Of a stretch of DNA of 64,000 bases, positions 1 to 10,648 are shown piece after piece. Every line of letters starts with the position of its first letter. Position 1 is the stretch's first letter. The position numbers and the translations under genes are program-made. Source of the DNA: Prevotella sp. (GTDB taxonomy: Bacteria > Bacteroidota > Bacteroidia > Bacteroidales > Bacteroidaceae); the NCBI GenBank assembly GCA_017412705.1, contig JAFPWS010000023.1, positions 1 to 64,000 on the forward strand. The letters are read 5' to 3'. The notes under the pieces are model-generated. The model searched no databases, had not been told where the DNA came from, and saw only the letters and a list, made by a program, of their open reading frames with translations.

Positions 1-24
1 CGAAAGATGAAGACCAAGAAGTAA
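1..24 (+). other. possible 3' tail of a gene cut by the window edge
   Basis: Frame 1 reads seven codons (R-K-M-K-T-K-K) and then TAA at 22-24. A basic tail just before the repeats at 43-123 would fit the end of a transposase helper gene such as istB, but eight codons cannot show this. Confidence 0.25.
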
Positions 25-42
25 ACAGGGTAAAATAAAAAT

Positions 43-123
43 GACCCCGCCAGTCAGGACTTTAGAGGGGTCAAAATAAAAAAGTTTTCGGGGGTCAACA
101 TCGCTTTGCCCTCGGGGGTCAAA
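43..123. repeat. GGGGTC repeats, possibly an IS21-type terminal region
   Basis: GGGGTCAA starts at 67, 91 and 115, an exact 24-bp period, and an inverted GACCCC lies at 43-48. Several direct repeats just beyond a short basic gene tail resemble the multi-repeat ends of IS21-family elements. No transposase is inside the window, so the assignment is a guess. Confidence 0.35.
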
Positions 124-371
124 CACGCTCGGCTTTTCCAGTTAGTTTTAGGCAGTGAGTCTGCTTTTTTCAATGATTTCAATATTCATTGCCGGTTTCT
201 TTGGCAGCCCATCCCTTCATTAGAAAATAAAAATGCAATTTGACATACACACCTACATTTTCTTTGTAAATCATTGATATACACATAAACATGCAGTGTA
301 TGTAGGTAGTGTATGTATATTCATCTCTACACTATCTTTCTCAGCAGAAATCAGTCGGTACCTGAGTGGGA

Positions 372-437
372 GTTTAATGCCGAGTGACTGGTGGTTTAAT
401 GCCGAGTAACTGGTAGTTTAGTGCCGAGTAACCCGGA
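372..437. repeat. 22-bp tandem repeat, three copies (family A, site 1)
   Basis: Three consecutive 22-bp units (372-393, 394-415, 416-437) share GTTTAATGCCGAGTAACTGG with a few substitutions. A degenerate fourth unit may precede them at about 352-371. A related three-unit array with the same period is at 54820-54885. No coding frame runs through it. Confidence 0.85.
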
Positions 438-603
438 AGGAGCTGTTTTGGGCCGAATTTGTCGAAGTATCTTCAAATTAATGTATGTAACATACATTTT
501 CATGTATAAACATACATTGTTTAACGTGCTGAATATTAATACAACAACAGGGATAGTGTGGAGATGTATGTTATTTTTAAAATAAAAATACTCTTAAAGT
601 AAA

Positions 604-871
604 AAGTACCTAACACTTCTTACACTTCTTACATTAAGTCTTTATTTATAGATAGTTACGCAGCAATTACCTGACACTTGACCTAACACTTGACCTGACA
701 CCTAAGCTTTCATAAAGTTTGTCGGCATGTAATGGAAATAGGGGGATGTCGTGAAGGATAGGTGTAAGGTTAGGTGTAAGGTTAGGTGTAAGGTTTGGTG
801 TAAGGTGCTGATTTCATAACTATCTGATATTCAATTATTAGTGTGAGAAGTGTAAGAAGTGTCATGTACTT
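604..871. repeat. long inverted repeat with 12-bp direct repeats inside both arms
   Basis: The outer arms 604-632 and 843-871 are reverse complements at 26 of 29 positions. The left arm then carries three 12-bp units like ACCTGACACTTG (669-704). The right arm carries four 12-bp units like GTGTAAGGTTAG (762-809), roughly complementary to the left ones. No convincing gene is present between 25 and 1032; a short minus-strand frame here is made of the repeats. Confidence 0.8.
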
Positions 872-925
872 TTTTAAACCACTGGGCAATGGGTGTCTTG
901 TAGATATGTAGGCTTTGACTTCGTC

Positions 926-1004
926 GAACTTACTTTTCGCTCGGAAACAGAAAAGAAAATGGTTTTTCTTTTTGTTTCTCTCACTTATTTCGTAACTTTG
1001 CATG
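926..1004 (+). promoter_or_regulatory. promoter cassette, copy 1, with -7 box 993-1000
   Basis: TAACTTTG at 993-1000 matches the Bacteroidetes -7 box TAnnTTTG and lies 32 bp before the dipeptidase start. The upstream block, from GAACTTAC through CTCGGAAA and a T-rich stretch to TTTCTCTCACTTATTTCG, recurs twice at 61214-61371. Confidence 0.8.
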
Positions 1005-1032
1005 CTGTAATATTAAACTAAAACATCATACT

Positions 1033-2676
1033 ATGAGACGATTATCGATATTAGCGGCAGTGCTAATGGCTGCAATGTATGCCTCGGCCTGTACTAATTT
1101 TATTGTAGGAAAGAAGGCTTCGACAGATGGCTCTGTCATCTGCTCTTACAACGCAGACTCCTACGGCGCTTTTATGAACCTGGCGCACTATCCTGCCGGC
1201 AAGCACCAGAAGGGTGAGATGCGCAAAATTTACGAGTGGGACACCAATAAGTACCTGGGGGAGATTCCTGAGGCTGAGGAGACCTGGAATGTCATCGGCA
1301 ACACCAACGAGTGGCAGGTGACTATTGGCGAGACAACCTACGGGGGCCGTGAGGAAATGGTTGACTCCACGGGTATCATCGATTACGGCTCGCTCATCTA
1401 CATTGGCCTGCAACGCTCCAAGACAGCCCGTGAGGCTATCAAAATCATGACGACGTTGGTAGAGACCTACGGCTACTACTCCGAGGGTGAGACCTTCACC
1501 ATCTGCGACCCCAATGAGGCGTGGATGATGGAGATGCAGGGCTGTGGGCCCGACCGCAAGAAATCGAAGGAACGTGTTGTGTGGGTAGCCTGCAGAATTC
1601 CTGACGAGGCCATTTGCGGACATGCCAACCAGAGTAGGATAGGGAAGTTCCCGTTGAAAGACAAGGAGAATGTGCTGTACTCGAAGAATGCCATCAAATA
1701 TGCCCGTGCCATGGGCTGGTACGAGGGCAAGGACGAGGACTTCTCATGGAAGTTGGCCTATGCCTTCCCCGACTTCGGGGGACGCCGCATCTGTGATGCC
1801 CGAGTGTGGAGTTTCTTCAATCATCATGTGAAAGGCATGGAGCGCTATCTGCCCTGGGCCCTGGGTAAGGACAAGGATGCCGAGGACATGCCGCTGTGGG
1901 TCATTCCCGACAAGAAGGTGAGTGTGGCTGATATCATGGCGGACATGCGTGACCACTACGAGGGAACTCCGATGGCTATCGACTCTACGGATATCGGTGG
2001 CGGTATCTGGCAGATGCCCTATCGTCCTACACCTTTATATTATAAGGTAGACGGTAAGAAATACTTCAATGAGCGTCCAACCTCTACCCAGCAGACTGCC
2101 TGGAGCTATGTCAGTCAGATGCGTTCCTGGCTGCCTCGCCAGGTGGGTGGCTGCTTCTGGTTTGGCAATGACGACGGCAACATGGTGGCCTATACGCCTA
2201 TCTACTGCTCTATGACGGAGCGTCCTGAGTGCTATAACACCCCAGGTGCTGACGATGTGACTTTCAGCGATAAGAATGCCTATTGGGTAGAGAACTGGGT
2301 CAGTAATATGGTATATCCGCGCTACTCCATGCTGTTCCCCTCGCTCAAAGCGGTACGCGACTCGCTGCAGCAGGCCTATTTCGCCCAGCAGCCTGCCATC
2401 GAGGCCAAAGCTAAGGATATGGAGCCGGCACAGATGCAGCGATTCCTGAATGATTATAGTATCCAGCAGGCTCAGCAGATGCTGGCACGCTGGAAGCAGT
2501 TGGCCTTCTATCTCGTGGTGAAATATAACGACATGACAGTAAAGCCCGAAAAAGACGGTCAGTTCACTCGTACCGAGTATGGATTAGGAGGCAGGGTAGC
2601 ACGTCCCGGATTCGCAACTCCTTATGCTCGCGAAATCATCCGCCAGACGGGTGACAGGTACGTAATGCCAGAATGA
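1033..2676 (+). CDS. C69-family dipeptidase (PepD-like), exported
   Basis: The 547-residue product matches the U34/C69 dipeptidase family, N-terminal-nucleophile hydrolases that cleave dipeptides. A signal peptide (residues 1-19, ending A-S-A) is followed by Cys20 in ACTNFIVGKKASTDGS. In this family the corresponding Cys becomes the N-terminal catalytic nucleophile after processing, so removal of the signal peptide could itself expose it. Length is normal. The family also shows in SYNADSYG and the GFATPYAREI tail. It stands alone with its own promoter and ends in a terminator shared with the convergent cysK. The likely role is periplasmic peptide breakdown for nitrogen. Family call is firm; substrate unknown. 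Confidence 0.9.
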   Translation: MRRLSILAAVLMAAMYASACTNFIVGKKASTDGSVICSYNADSYGAFMNLAHYPAGKHQKGEMRKIYEWDTNKYLGEIPEAEETWNVIGNTNEWQVTIGETTYGGREEMVDSTGIIDYGSLIYIGLQRSKTAREAIKIMTTLVETYGYYSEGETFTICDPNEAWMMEMQGCGPDRKKSKERVVWVACRIPDEAICGHANQSRIGKFPLKDKENVLYSKNAIKYARAMGWYEGKDEDFSWKLAYAFPDFGGRRICDARVWSFFNHHVKGMERYLPWALGKDKDAEDMPLWVIPDKKVSVADIMADMRDHYEGTPMAIDSTDIGGGIWQMPYRPTPLYYKVDGKKYFNERPTSTQQTAWSYVSQMRSWLPRQVGGCFWFGNDDGNMVAYTPIYCSMTERPECYNTPGADDVTFSDKNAYWVENWVSNMVYPRYSMLFPSLKAVRDSLQQAYFAQQPAIEAKAKDMEPAQMQRFLNDYSIQQAQQMLARWKQLAFYLVVKYNDMTVKPEKDGQFTRTEYGLGGRVARPGFATPYAREIIRQTGDRYVMPE

Positions 2677-2692
2677 GAATAAGCAAAAAGTA

Positions 2693-2747
2693 AAAAGAGA
2701 AGAGTTTCCTACCGGACTATAATGACGGCAGGAAATTCTTCTCTTTT
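2693..2747. terminator. bidirectional terminator between dipeptidase and cysK
   Basis: The arms 2693-2710 and 2730-2747 pair at 17 of 18 positions around a 19-nt loop. A-rich and T-rich flanks give a U-tract on either strand, as expected between convergent genes. Confidence 0.75.
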
Positions 2748-2766
2748 CGTTTCTGTCAAATTACCT

Positions 2767-3714
2767 TTAGAGAGGATACTCTTCAAAGGCATAGAGCACG
2801 GTAGAGAGGTAGCGCTCTCCGGTATCAGGCAGCAGGACAACCACCTTCTTGCCTTTGTTCTCAGGGCGCTTGGCAACCTCAGCGGCAGCATAAAGAGCAG
2901 CGCCTGCCGAGATGCCTACCAGCAGACCTTCCTGCTGGGCAATCTGGCGACCTGTACGGATGGCATCGTCATTCTCGACATCAAATACTTCGTCAATCAA
3001 CTCGCCGTTGTAGGTCTTGGGAATGAAGCCTGCACCAATGCCCTGAATCTTATGAGGGCCACTCTGGCCACCATTCAGCACAGGGCTGGACTTAGGCTCT
3101 ACAGCTACAATCTTCACCGACGGTTTCTTCTCCTTCAGATACTTGGCAACACCTGATACCGTGCCGCCAGTACCCACACCAGCTACAAAGATGTCTACCT
3201 CGCCGTCGGTCTGAGCCCATACCTCAGGACCTGTGGTAGCATAGTGCTTGGCTGGGTTGGCGCCATTCTCAAACTGCTGCAGGATGACAGCACCGCGAAT
3301 AGAGTCGCGCAGCTCCTCGGCAGCACGGATAGCACCCGGCATACCGTCCTTGCCAGGGGTCAGTCGTACCTCAGCACCATAGGCCTTTACTAAGTTACGA
3401 CGCTCTACGCTCATGGTCTCAGGCATGGTAAGGATGAGCTTGTAGCCCTTGACGGCACTTACCAGTGCCAGACCTACGCCTGTATTACCGCTGGTAGGCT
3501 CAATAATGGTGGCTCCGGGCTTCAGAATGCCCTTCTGCTCTGCATCCTCTATCATGGCCAGGGCAATACGGTCCTTTACGCTGCCACCAGGGTTGAAATA
3601 CTCTACTTTCGCAATGATAGGTGTTGCGAGACCTTTCTCCTGCGAGAATTTGTTGAGCTCTAATAATGGAGTGTTGCCGATGAGCTCAGTCAGCTGTTTT
3701 GCAATCTTTGCCAT
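2767..3714 (-). CDS. cysK: cysteine synthase A (O-acetylserine sulfhydrylase)
   Basis: This PLP enzyme makes cysteine from O-acetylserine and sulfide in the cytoplasm. The 315-residue product has the PLP lysine Lys47 in NPGGSVKDR, the TSGNTG loop at 74-79, and the phosphate-binding GTGGT at 181-185. I chose the ATG at 3714 ([16 protein letters not shown]) because it matches the usual family N-terminus; the frame stays open upstream to 3813, but that stretch runs into metY and looks non-coding. It lies 52 bp behind metY on the same strand and probably shares its transcript, giving a two-gene sulfur-assimilation operon. Confidence 0.95.
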   Translation of the reverse strand: MAKIAKQLTELIGNTPLLELNKFSQEKGLATPIIAKVEYFNPGGSVKDRIALAMIEDAEQKGILKPGATIIEPTSGNTGVGLALVSAVKGYKLILTMPETMSVERRNLVKAYGAEVRLTPGKDGMPGAIRAAEELRDSIRGAVILQQFENGANPAKHYATTGPEVWAQTDGEVDIFVAGVGTGGTVSGVAKYLKEKKPSVKIVAVEPKSSPVLNGGQSGPHKIQGIGAGFIPKTYNGELIDEVFDVENDDAIRTGRQIAQQEGLLVGISAGAALYAAAEVAKRPENKGKKVVVLLPDTGERYLSTVLYAFEEYPL

Positions 3715-3766
3715 ATCTGTTGTCTTTGATCTTTGATTTTTATCTTTATTCTTCACTATTCGTTCT

Positions 3767-5059
3767 TCAGATCTTGTCAAAAGCCTGACGCAGGTCGTCC
3801 AGAATGTCGTCAATGTGTTCCGTACCGATGCTCAGACGGATGGTCGACGACGTGATGTGCTGCTCCTTCAGCTCTTCAGGTGAAAGCTGGGAGTGGGTGG
3901 TAGTGGCAGGGTGAATCACCAGGCTCTTCACGTCAGCCACGTTAGCCAGCAGGGAGAATATCTCCAGCGAGTCGATGAACTTCCAGGCCTCCTTCTCGCC
4001 ACCCTTGATCTCGAAGGTGAAAATGCTGCCTGCACCCTGTGGGAAGTACTTCTGGTACAGCTCGTGGTCGGGATGTGACGGCAGGCTGGGGTGATTGACG
4101 CTGGCCACCTTCGGATGCTGCTTCAGGAAGTCTACCACCTTCAGCGCATTCTCCACGTGACGCTCTACGCGTAGGCTCAGCGTTTCAAGTCCCTGCAATA
4201 GTATAAACGCATTAAAGGGTGAAATTGTTGCGCCAGTGTCTCTTAAAATCACGGCACGTATGCGGGTAACGAAGGCTGAAGCCCCTGCTACGTCGGCAAA
4301 AATGGCTCCATGATACGAGGGATCTGGTTTAGCCAGTGTGGGGAATTTGTCGGCATTAGCCTTCCAGTCGAAGCTTCCTCCATCGACGATGACACCACCC
4401 AGACTGCTACCGTGACCGCCAATGAACTTTGTTGCTGAGTGTACCACGATATCTGCGCCATGCTCCAAGGGACGGATAAGGTAGGGGGTGCCGAAGGTGT
4501 TGTCAATAACCAGCGGAATGTTGTGCTTGTGTGCCACTTCAGCCAAAGCCTCTATGTTGGTGACGTCAGAGTTGGGATTGCCGAAGGTCTCGGCATATAG
4601 TAATTTTGTGTTGGGTTGGATGGCAGCTTCTACCGCCTTCAGGTCGCGTACGTCGACAATACTATTCGACACGCCCTGGTTGGCCAGTGTGTGGGTAATC
4701 AGGTTGTACGAGCCGCCATACAGGTTATCGGCAGCGACGATGTGGTCACCAGCCAGCGTAATATTCTGGATGGCATAGGTAACGGCAGCGGCACCCGATG
4801 CCACAGCCAGGCCAGCCACACCGCCTTCCAAGGCAGCCACACGATCCTCGAAAACACCCTGTGTAGAGTTGGTCAGACGACCATAGATGTTACCGGCATC
4901 GCGTAGTCCGAAACGGTCTGCTGCATGCTGTGAGTTACGGAACACATATGATGTGGTCTGATAGATAGGTACGGCACGTGCATCAGTTGCAGGATCAGCC
5001 TGCTCTTGGCCTACGTGTAGTTGGAGAGTCTCGAAACGGTAGTTCTTCTTTGTACTCAT
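3767..5059 (-). CDS. metY: O-acetylhomoserine sulfhydrylase (MetY-type Cys/Met PLP enzyme)
   Basis: This 430-residue cytosolic PLP enzyme of the cystathionine-gamma-synthase superfamily most likely makes homocysteine from O-acetylhomoserine and sulfide. The PLP lysine is Lys211 in [13 protein letters not shown], and the N-terminus ([12 protein letters not shown], then YQTTSYVF) is typical of the long MetY branch. The start at 5059 follows an AGAAAGG ribosome site; an extension to 5125 would cross the promoter. Its -7 box is at 5123-5130. It is divergent from an Lrp/AsnC gene across 206 bp full of dyads, so regulation by that protein is likely. MetZ or cystathionine gamma-lyase is less likely, given the length. 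Confidence 0.92.
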   Translation of the reverse strand: MSTKKNYRFETLQLHVGQEQADPATDARAVPIYQTTSYVFRNSQHAADRFGLRDAGNIYGRLTNSTQGVFEDRVAALEGGVAGLAVASGAAAVTYAIQNITLAGDHIVAADNLYGGSYNLITHTLANQGVSNSIVDVRDLKAVEAAIQPNTKLLYAETFGNPNSDVTNIEALAEVAHKHNIPLVIDNTFGTPYLIRPLEHGADIVVHSATKFIGGHGSSLGGVIVDGGSFDWKANADKFPTLAKPDPSYHGAIFADVAGASAFVTRIRAVILRDTGATISPFNAFILLQGLETLSLRVERHVENALKVVDFLKQHPKVASVNHPSLPSHPDHELYQKYFPQGAGSIFTFEIKGGEKEAWKFIDSLEIFSLLANVADVKSLVIHPATTTHSQLSPEELKEQHITSSTIRLSIGTEHIDDILDDLRQAFDKI

Positions 5060-5122
5060 AATTTGTTTCCTTTCTAATTCTATTAATATTCGACTTAATG
5101 TTTTTTTCAATGTTTTCGACTG

Positions 5123-5130
5123 CAAAGGTA
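5123..5130 (-). promoter_or_regulatory. -7 box of the metY-cysK promoter
   Basis: Read on the minus strand, TACCTTTG matches TAnnTTTG and is followed by CA. It lies 63 bp before the metY start. Confidence 0.75.
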
Positions 5131-5138
5131 CGGCGTTT

Positions 5139-5181
5139 GGAAATATTCTCCAAATTATTTGGCGATTACGGAAAATATTCC
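5139..5181. promoter_or_regulatory. dyad cluster between metY and the Lrp gene, candidate Lrp operators
   Basis: CCAAATTATTTGG (5150-5162) is a perfect odd palindrome. It is flanked by GGAAATATTC (5139-5148) and the near-palindrome GGAAAATATTCC (5170-5181). The cluster lies between the two divergent -7 boxes. Confidence 0.55.
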
Positions 5182-5189
5182 TAATTTTG
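5182..5189 (+). promoter_or_regulatory. -7 box of the Lrp/AsnC gene
   Basis: TAATTTTG followed by CA matches TAnnTTTG and abuts the last dyad of the operator cluster, so operator binding would block it. The leader to the start codon is about 70 nt. Confidence 0.7.
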
Positions 5190-5265
5190 CATCCGATAAT
5201 AAGCTTTAATTCTAAAATGGCCTTTCTGGAAGGCCTCTAAAAGAAAATTATTCCAAGAACAACCT

Positions 5266-5727
5266 ATGTACACGTTAGACGACACTGATTTGCAGATACT
5301 TAGGACGCTGCAAAAGAACTCAAAACTGACTACCAAGGAGCTGGCAGACGCCGTACACCTGACGGCTACCCCCGTTTTTGAACGCCAGAAGCGTCTGGAG
5401 CGCCTTGGCTACATTACAAAATATGTGGCAGTGCTCAACCCCGAGAAGCTCAACCAGGGCCTGCTGGTGTTCTGCAAGGTAAAGCTCAAGCAGATAAACC
5501 ACGAGATTGCCGATGCTTTTACGCGTCGGATTCACCGCATCCCTGAGGTCATCGAGTGTTACAACACCTCAGGCCAGTACGACTATCTGCTCAAGGTACG
5601 TGCCTCCGACATGAAGCAATATCAGGAGTTTGTGCTCAACAAGTTGGGCGAGATAGAACAGTTGTCGTCACTGGAGTCTACTTTCGTCATGAGCGAGGTA
5701 AAGAACCATCATGGCATAAATATTTAA
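5266..5727 (+). CDS. Lrp/AsnC family transcriptional regulator
   Basis: The 153-residue protein has the two Lrp domains: an N-terminal HTH (about residues 5-60, with LQKNSKLTTKELADAVHLT) and a C-terminal RAM ligand-binding domain (about 68-145, with the turn ECYNTSGQYDYLLKV). Family members sense amino acids and bind as dimers or octamers to repeated AT-rich dyads. It is transcribed away from metY-cysK, and dyads fill the gap, so it probably controls those genes and itself in response to a sulfur amino acid or related metabolite. The ligand cannot be read from sequence. Confidence 0.92.
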   Translation: MYTLDDTDLQILRTLQKNSKLTTKELADAVHLTATPVFERQKRLERLGYITKYVAVLNPEKLNQGLLVFCKVKLKQINHEIADAFTRRIHRIPEVIECYNTSGQYDYLLKVRASDMKQYQEFVLNKLGEIEQLSSLESTFVMSEVKNHHGINI

Positions 5728-5768
5728 ATAATTTGGACTGAATGAATGCATAATTGAGAATTATTTCG

Positions 5769-5776
5769 TAACTTTG
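5769..5776 (+). promoter_or_regulatory. -7 box of the NhaD gene
   Basis: TTTCGTAACTTTGCA contains a perfect TAnnTTTG, 28 bp before the start codon. Only the last 15 or so bases resemble the promoter cassette at 926-1004. Confidence 0.8.
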
Positions 5777-5804
5777 CAATCGAAATCTAAAACGTAAACA
5801 AGTC

Positions 5805-7178
5805 ATGACGCTGATTATCGTAACCATGTTGATACTGTCCTATCTGTTGATAGCGACAGGCCACCTGACAGGAGTGAATAAGGCCGCCATCGCCATGTTT
5901 TTGGGAACTGTGGGGTGGGTGGTATATGTCTGTTGGGGATCCGACTTCGTGATGGCCCAGCACCCTGACGAATACCTGGAGTGGCTCAATGGCACAGCGG
6001 CAACCAGCGAGACTGTCAAGCTCTTTATATATAATAAGGTATTCCTGAACTATGTGGGCAGGGCTGCTGCCATCGTCATGTTCTTGCTGGCTACTATGGC
6101 TATCGTGGAGCTGTTGAACAACAACGGCTGCTTCGACTTCATCAAGGAGTGGATTCGCACACGCAACTCCAAGCGCCTGCTGTGGACCATTACCCTGGCT
6201 ACCTTCATCCTCTCTGCCAACCTCGACAACCTGACCACCACCATCACCATGCTGGTCATCATGCATAGCATCCTGCAGAACTCGCGACAGCGCATGTATG
6301 TTGGTTCTGCCATCGTGTTGGCAGCCAACTGCGGCGGCTGTTTTACTGTCATTGGCGATCCCACGGGGCTTATCCTCTGGGGTGGCGGTGCTGTGACGGC
6401 CTCGCACTTCTCGGCTTTCCTGGCCATCCCTGCTCTGCTGGCTTGGGTCATCCCTACCATTATTATTAACCGGGAACTGCCCGACCATTTGGATACAGCT
6501 TGGAGCCCGTCACCCTACCGTGGCGATGATACCCGCCTGAACCGCTGGCAGCGTGTCGTTATGCTCATCGTGGGCATTGGCGGCCTGTGGTTCATTCCTA
6601 CCTTCCATAACATCACCAAACTGGCACCCTTCCTTGGAGCCCTTTGCGTGCTTTCTGTGCTGTGGGTCATCAACGAGGCCTTCAACCGCAAGCTCATGGC
6701 TGCTGACCAGATGACGGGGCGCCGCATACCAATGTCTCTGCAGTACGGTGCCCTGCAGCAGATGCTCTTCATCATGGGTATTATGCTGGGTATGGGCGTC
6801 ATCACTGAGACAGGCGTCTGGGGCGATGTTGCCGACTGGTTCGATACTTACATCCACGACGTATGGCTCATGGGCATTGGCGCAGGTCTGTTGAGTGCAG
6901 TAGTCGACTCCTTCACCATTGCCATCTCCAATATTTCACTCTATCAGGTGGGTGTGGGTGATGTTTCTGTCAATGGTGCCTATTGGAGTATTATTGCCTA
7001 TTCTACAGCAGTTGGCGGCTGTCTGCTCTCCGTGGGCAGCATTAGCGGCATAGCCCTCATGAAGATGGAACATGTTCATCTGGGTTGGTACGTCAAGCAC
7101 CTTACCCCCAAGGTTCTCCTTGGCTGGATTCTCGGTTATATAGCCCTCTGGCTTGAACTCTATTTCATTAATATTTAA
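5805..7178 (+). CDS. nhaD: NhaD-type Na+/H+ antiporter
   Basis: The 457-residue integral membrane protein belongs to the ion transporter superfamily, NhaD branch. Its family signatures are SANLDNLTTTITMLVI (start about residue 139) and NCGGCFTVIGDPTGLILWGG (about 179-198), with a matching second half VVDSFTIAISNISLYQ. About 11-13 hydrophobic helices span it. It would expel Na+ (perhaps Li+) across the inner membrane in exchange for protons. pfkA follows after about 50 bp on the same strand, so read-through is likely. An ArsB-type exporter is less likely because of the NhaD-specific first motif. Confidence 0.88.
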   Translation: MTLIIVTMLILSYLLIATGHLTGVNKAAIAMFLGTVGWVVYVCWGSDFVMAQHPDEYLEWLNGTAATSETVKLFIYNKVFLNYVGRAAAIVMFLLATMAIVELLNNNGCFDFIKEWIRTRNSKRLLWTITLATFILSANLDNLTTTITMLVIMHSILQNSRQRMYVGSAIVLAANCGGCFTVIGDPTGLILWGGGAVTASHFSAFLAIPALLAWVIPTIIINRELPDHLDTAWSPSPYRGDDTRLNRWQRVVMLIVGIGGLWFIPTFHNITKLAPFLGALCVLSVLWVINEAFNRKLMAADQMTGRRIPMSLQYGALQQMLFIMGIMLGMGVITETGVWGDVADWFDTYIHDVWLMGIGAGLLSAVVDSFTIAISNISLYQVGVGDVSVNGAYWSIIAYSTAVGGCLLSVGSISGIALMKMEHVHLGWYVKHLTPKVLLGWILGYIALWLELYFINI

Positions 7179-7226
7179 AGATTGATGGTTAAAGCATAAT
7201 ATTTAATGTCTAAAAACAAACATACT

Positions 7227-8204
7227 ATGAGCAAGATTAAGACTATCGGTATTCTCACATCGGGAGGCGATGCTCCCGGCATGAATGCGGCCATCCGTGC
7301 CGTGACGCGCGCGGGCATCTATAACCAGTTTAACATCAAGGGTATCTATCGTGGCTACGACGGACTCATCAAGGGTGAGGTGAAGCCATTCACCACCGAG
7401 AACGTGTCGGGTATCATCACCAAGGGTGGTACCATCCTGAAGACCGCCCGTTCGAAGGAATTCATGACTCCGGAGGGTATGCAGAAGGCCTACGAGACCT
7501 GCCAGAAGGAGGAGATTGACGCGCTGGTGGTTATCGGCGGCAACGGTTCCCTGACAGGTGCCCGTAACTTCGGTATGGAGTTTAACTTCCCTGTCATCGG
7601 ACTGCCTGGCACCATCGACAACGACCTCTACGGCACCGACTCTACCATCGGCTACGACACCACCATGAATACCATCATGGAGTGTGTTGACCGCATCCGT
7701 GATACGGCAAACTCCCACGAGCGCATCTTCTTCGTCGAGGTGATGGGGCGTGATGCAGGTTTCCTGGCGCAGAACTCGGCCATCGCCTGTGGTGCAGAGG
7801 CTGCCATCATCCCTGAGGAGATGATGGAGGAAGACCAGTTGGCCGCCTTCATGGGCCGCGGCATCCGCAAGTCGAAGAAGTCATGCATTGTCATCGTGTC
7901 GGAGAGTCCCAAGTGTGGTGCCCTCTATTATGCTGACCGTGTGAAGAAGGAATTCCCCGAGTTTGACGTGCGCGTCTCCATCCTGGGCCATCTGCAGCGA
8001 GGCGGTTCACCATCGGCTCACGACCGTATTCTGGCCAGCCGGACGGGCGTGGGAGCCATCGAAGCTATCCTGCAGGGACAGCGCAATGTGATGGTGGGTG
8101 TACGTAATAATGAAGTGGTTTATGTGCCCTTTAGCGAGTGTATCCGTACCGATAAGCCCTTCAACAAGAAACTTATCAGAGTGCTCGACGAGTTGAGTAT
8201 CTAA
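7227..8204 (+). CDS. pfkA: 6-phosphofructokinase, PfkA family
   Basis: Phosphorylates fructose 6-phosphate to the 1,6-bisphosphate in glycolysis. The 325 residues carry GGDAPGMN (13-20), the catalytic loop LPGTIDND (126-133, base Asp131), VEVMGRDAG and [14 protein letters not shown]. The nucleotide/Mg loop, GGDGS in E. coli PfkA, reads GGNGS here (104-108, Asn106, codon AAC). This is unusual and may alter metal or phosphoryl-donor handling. An ATG at 7206 would add seven residues; I prefer 7227 because the family N-terminus begins just before the beta strand [10 protein letters not shown]. No separate -7 box was seen in the short gap after nhaD. Confidence 0.93.
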   Translation: MSKIKTIGILTSGGDAPGMNAAIRAVTRAGIYNQFNIKGIYRGYDGLIKGEVKPFTTENVSGIITKGGTILKTARSKEFMTPEGMQKAYETCQKEEIDALVVIGGNGSLTGARNFGMEFNFPVIGLPGTIDNDLYGTDSTIGYDTTMNTIMECVDRIRDTANSHERIFFVEVMGRDAGFLAQNSAIACGAEAAIIPEEMMEEDQLAAFMGRGIRKSKKSCIVIVSESPKCGALYYADRVKKEFPEFDVRVSILGHLQRGGSPSAHDRILASRTGVGAIEAILQGQRNVMVGVRNNEVVYVPFSECIRTDKPFNKKLIRVLDELSI

Positions 8205-10042
<1,838 letters not shown>

Positions 10043-10072
10043 AACATATACTTATTATATATAATAGCAAAT

Positions 10073-10318
10073 ATGTTGAAGCTCAAGATTGTCACACCGG
10101 AAAGAATCGCCTTCGACGGAGAAGTCAGCAGCGTGCTCGTACCTGGCTCGATGGGCCAGTTTGAGATACTCACGGGCCATGCTCCTATCATCTCAACGTT
10201 GGGCAAGGGTGTGGTAGAATACGGACTGCCTAAGGGTGAGAAGGTACAGCTGGACATCCTTGGCGGATTTGTAGAGGTACAGCAGAACGAGGTAAGCCTC
10301 TGCGTAGAAGTCGACTAA
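10073..10318 (+). CDS. atpC: F1 ATP synthase subunit epsilon
   Basis: The 81 residues form the N-terminal beta-sandwich of epsilon (LKIVTPERIAFDGEVSSVLVPGSMGQFEILTGHAP split over residues 3-37). The C-terminal helical pair that locks rotation in E. coli (about 135 residues) is absent. A short epsilon of this kind is normal for Bacteroidetes. It links the gamma shaft to the c-ring. It lies 30 bp after atpD in the same transcript. Confidence 0.95.
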   Translation: MLKLKIVTPERIAFDGEVSSVLVPGSMGQFEILTGHAPIISTLGKGVVEYGLPKGEKVQLDILGGFVEVQQNEVSLCVEVD

Positions 10319-10342
10319 GTAGCATTATAGTTCTTTGAAACA

Positions 10343-10645
10343 GTGATAGCAACAAGCATAGCCATTAGCGTCGTCTACGCGCTATTTGCCACACTGGCTT
10401 TCGTGGCTGGCTATCGGGCCATACGCAACTCAGAACGGGCGCTGACGCTCTATGCTCTGGTGGCGATGTTGCTGAGAATGCTCTCGGCAGCATTGGTGGT
10501 GATCATATTCCTTTTCATGGTAAAAGACCGCCAGTGGCGCATGACTTTCGTTGTCACCTTTTCAATCTGCTATCTGCTGATGCTGATATTCGACGTGGTG
10601 TTCTTTATCCGTTCACAGAAAAATAGTAAAACAATACAAAGTTAG
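10343..10645 (+). CDS. small membrane protein in the atp operon, AtpI-like position
   Basis: This 100-residue protein starts with GTG (10343) and has three hydrophobic helices (about residues 3-22, 33-57 and 68-90), then a polar tail. No family is recognised from sequence alone. Its place between atpC and atpB, 24 bp after the first and 3 bp before the second, is where Bacteroidetes operons carry a small AtpI- or AtpZ-like protein. An assembly or ion-supply role for the c-ring is an inference from position only. Confidence 0.75.
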   Translation: MIATSIAISVVYALFATLAFVAGYRAIRNSERALTLYALVAMLLRMLSAALVVIIFLFMVKDRQWRMTFVVTFSICYLLMLIFDVVFFIRSQKNSKTIQS

Positions 10646-10648
10646 ATA

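Noticed and set aside
782-1003. A 73-residue minus-strand frame in the repeat region
   Set aside because: It crosses the promoter cassette and the 12-bp repeats, and reads as simple repeated residues; it has no ribosome site and no family resemblance.
1063-1623. Long minus-strand frame inside the dipeptidase gene
   Set aside because: Shadow of the well-supported plus-strand gene; no family pattern.
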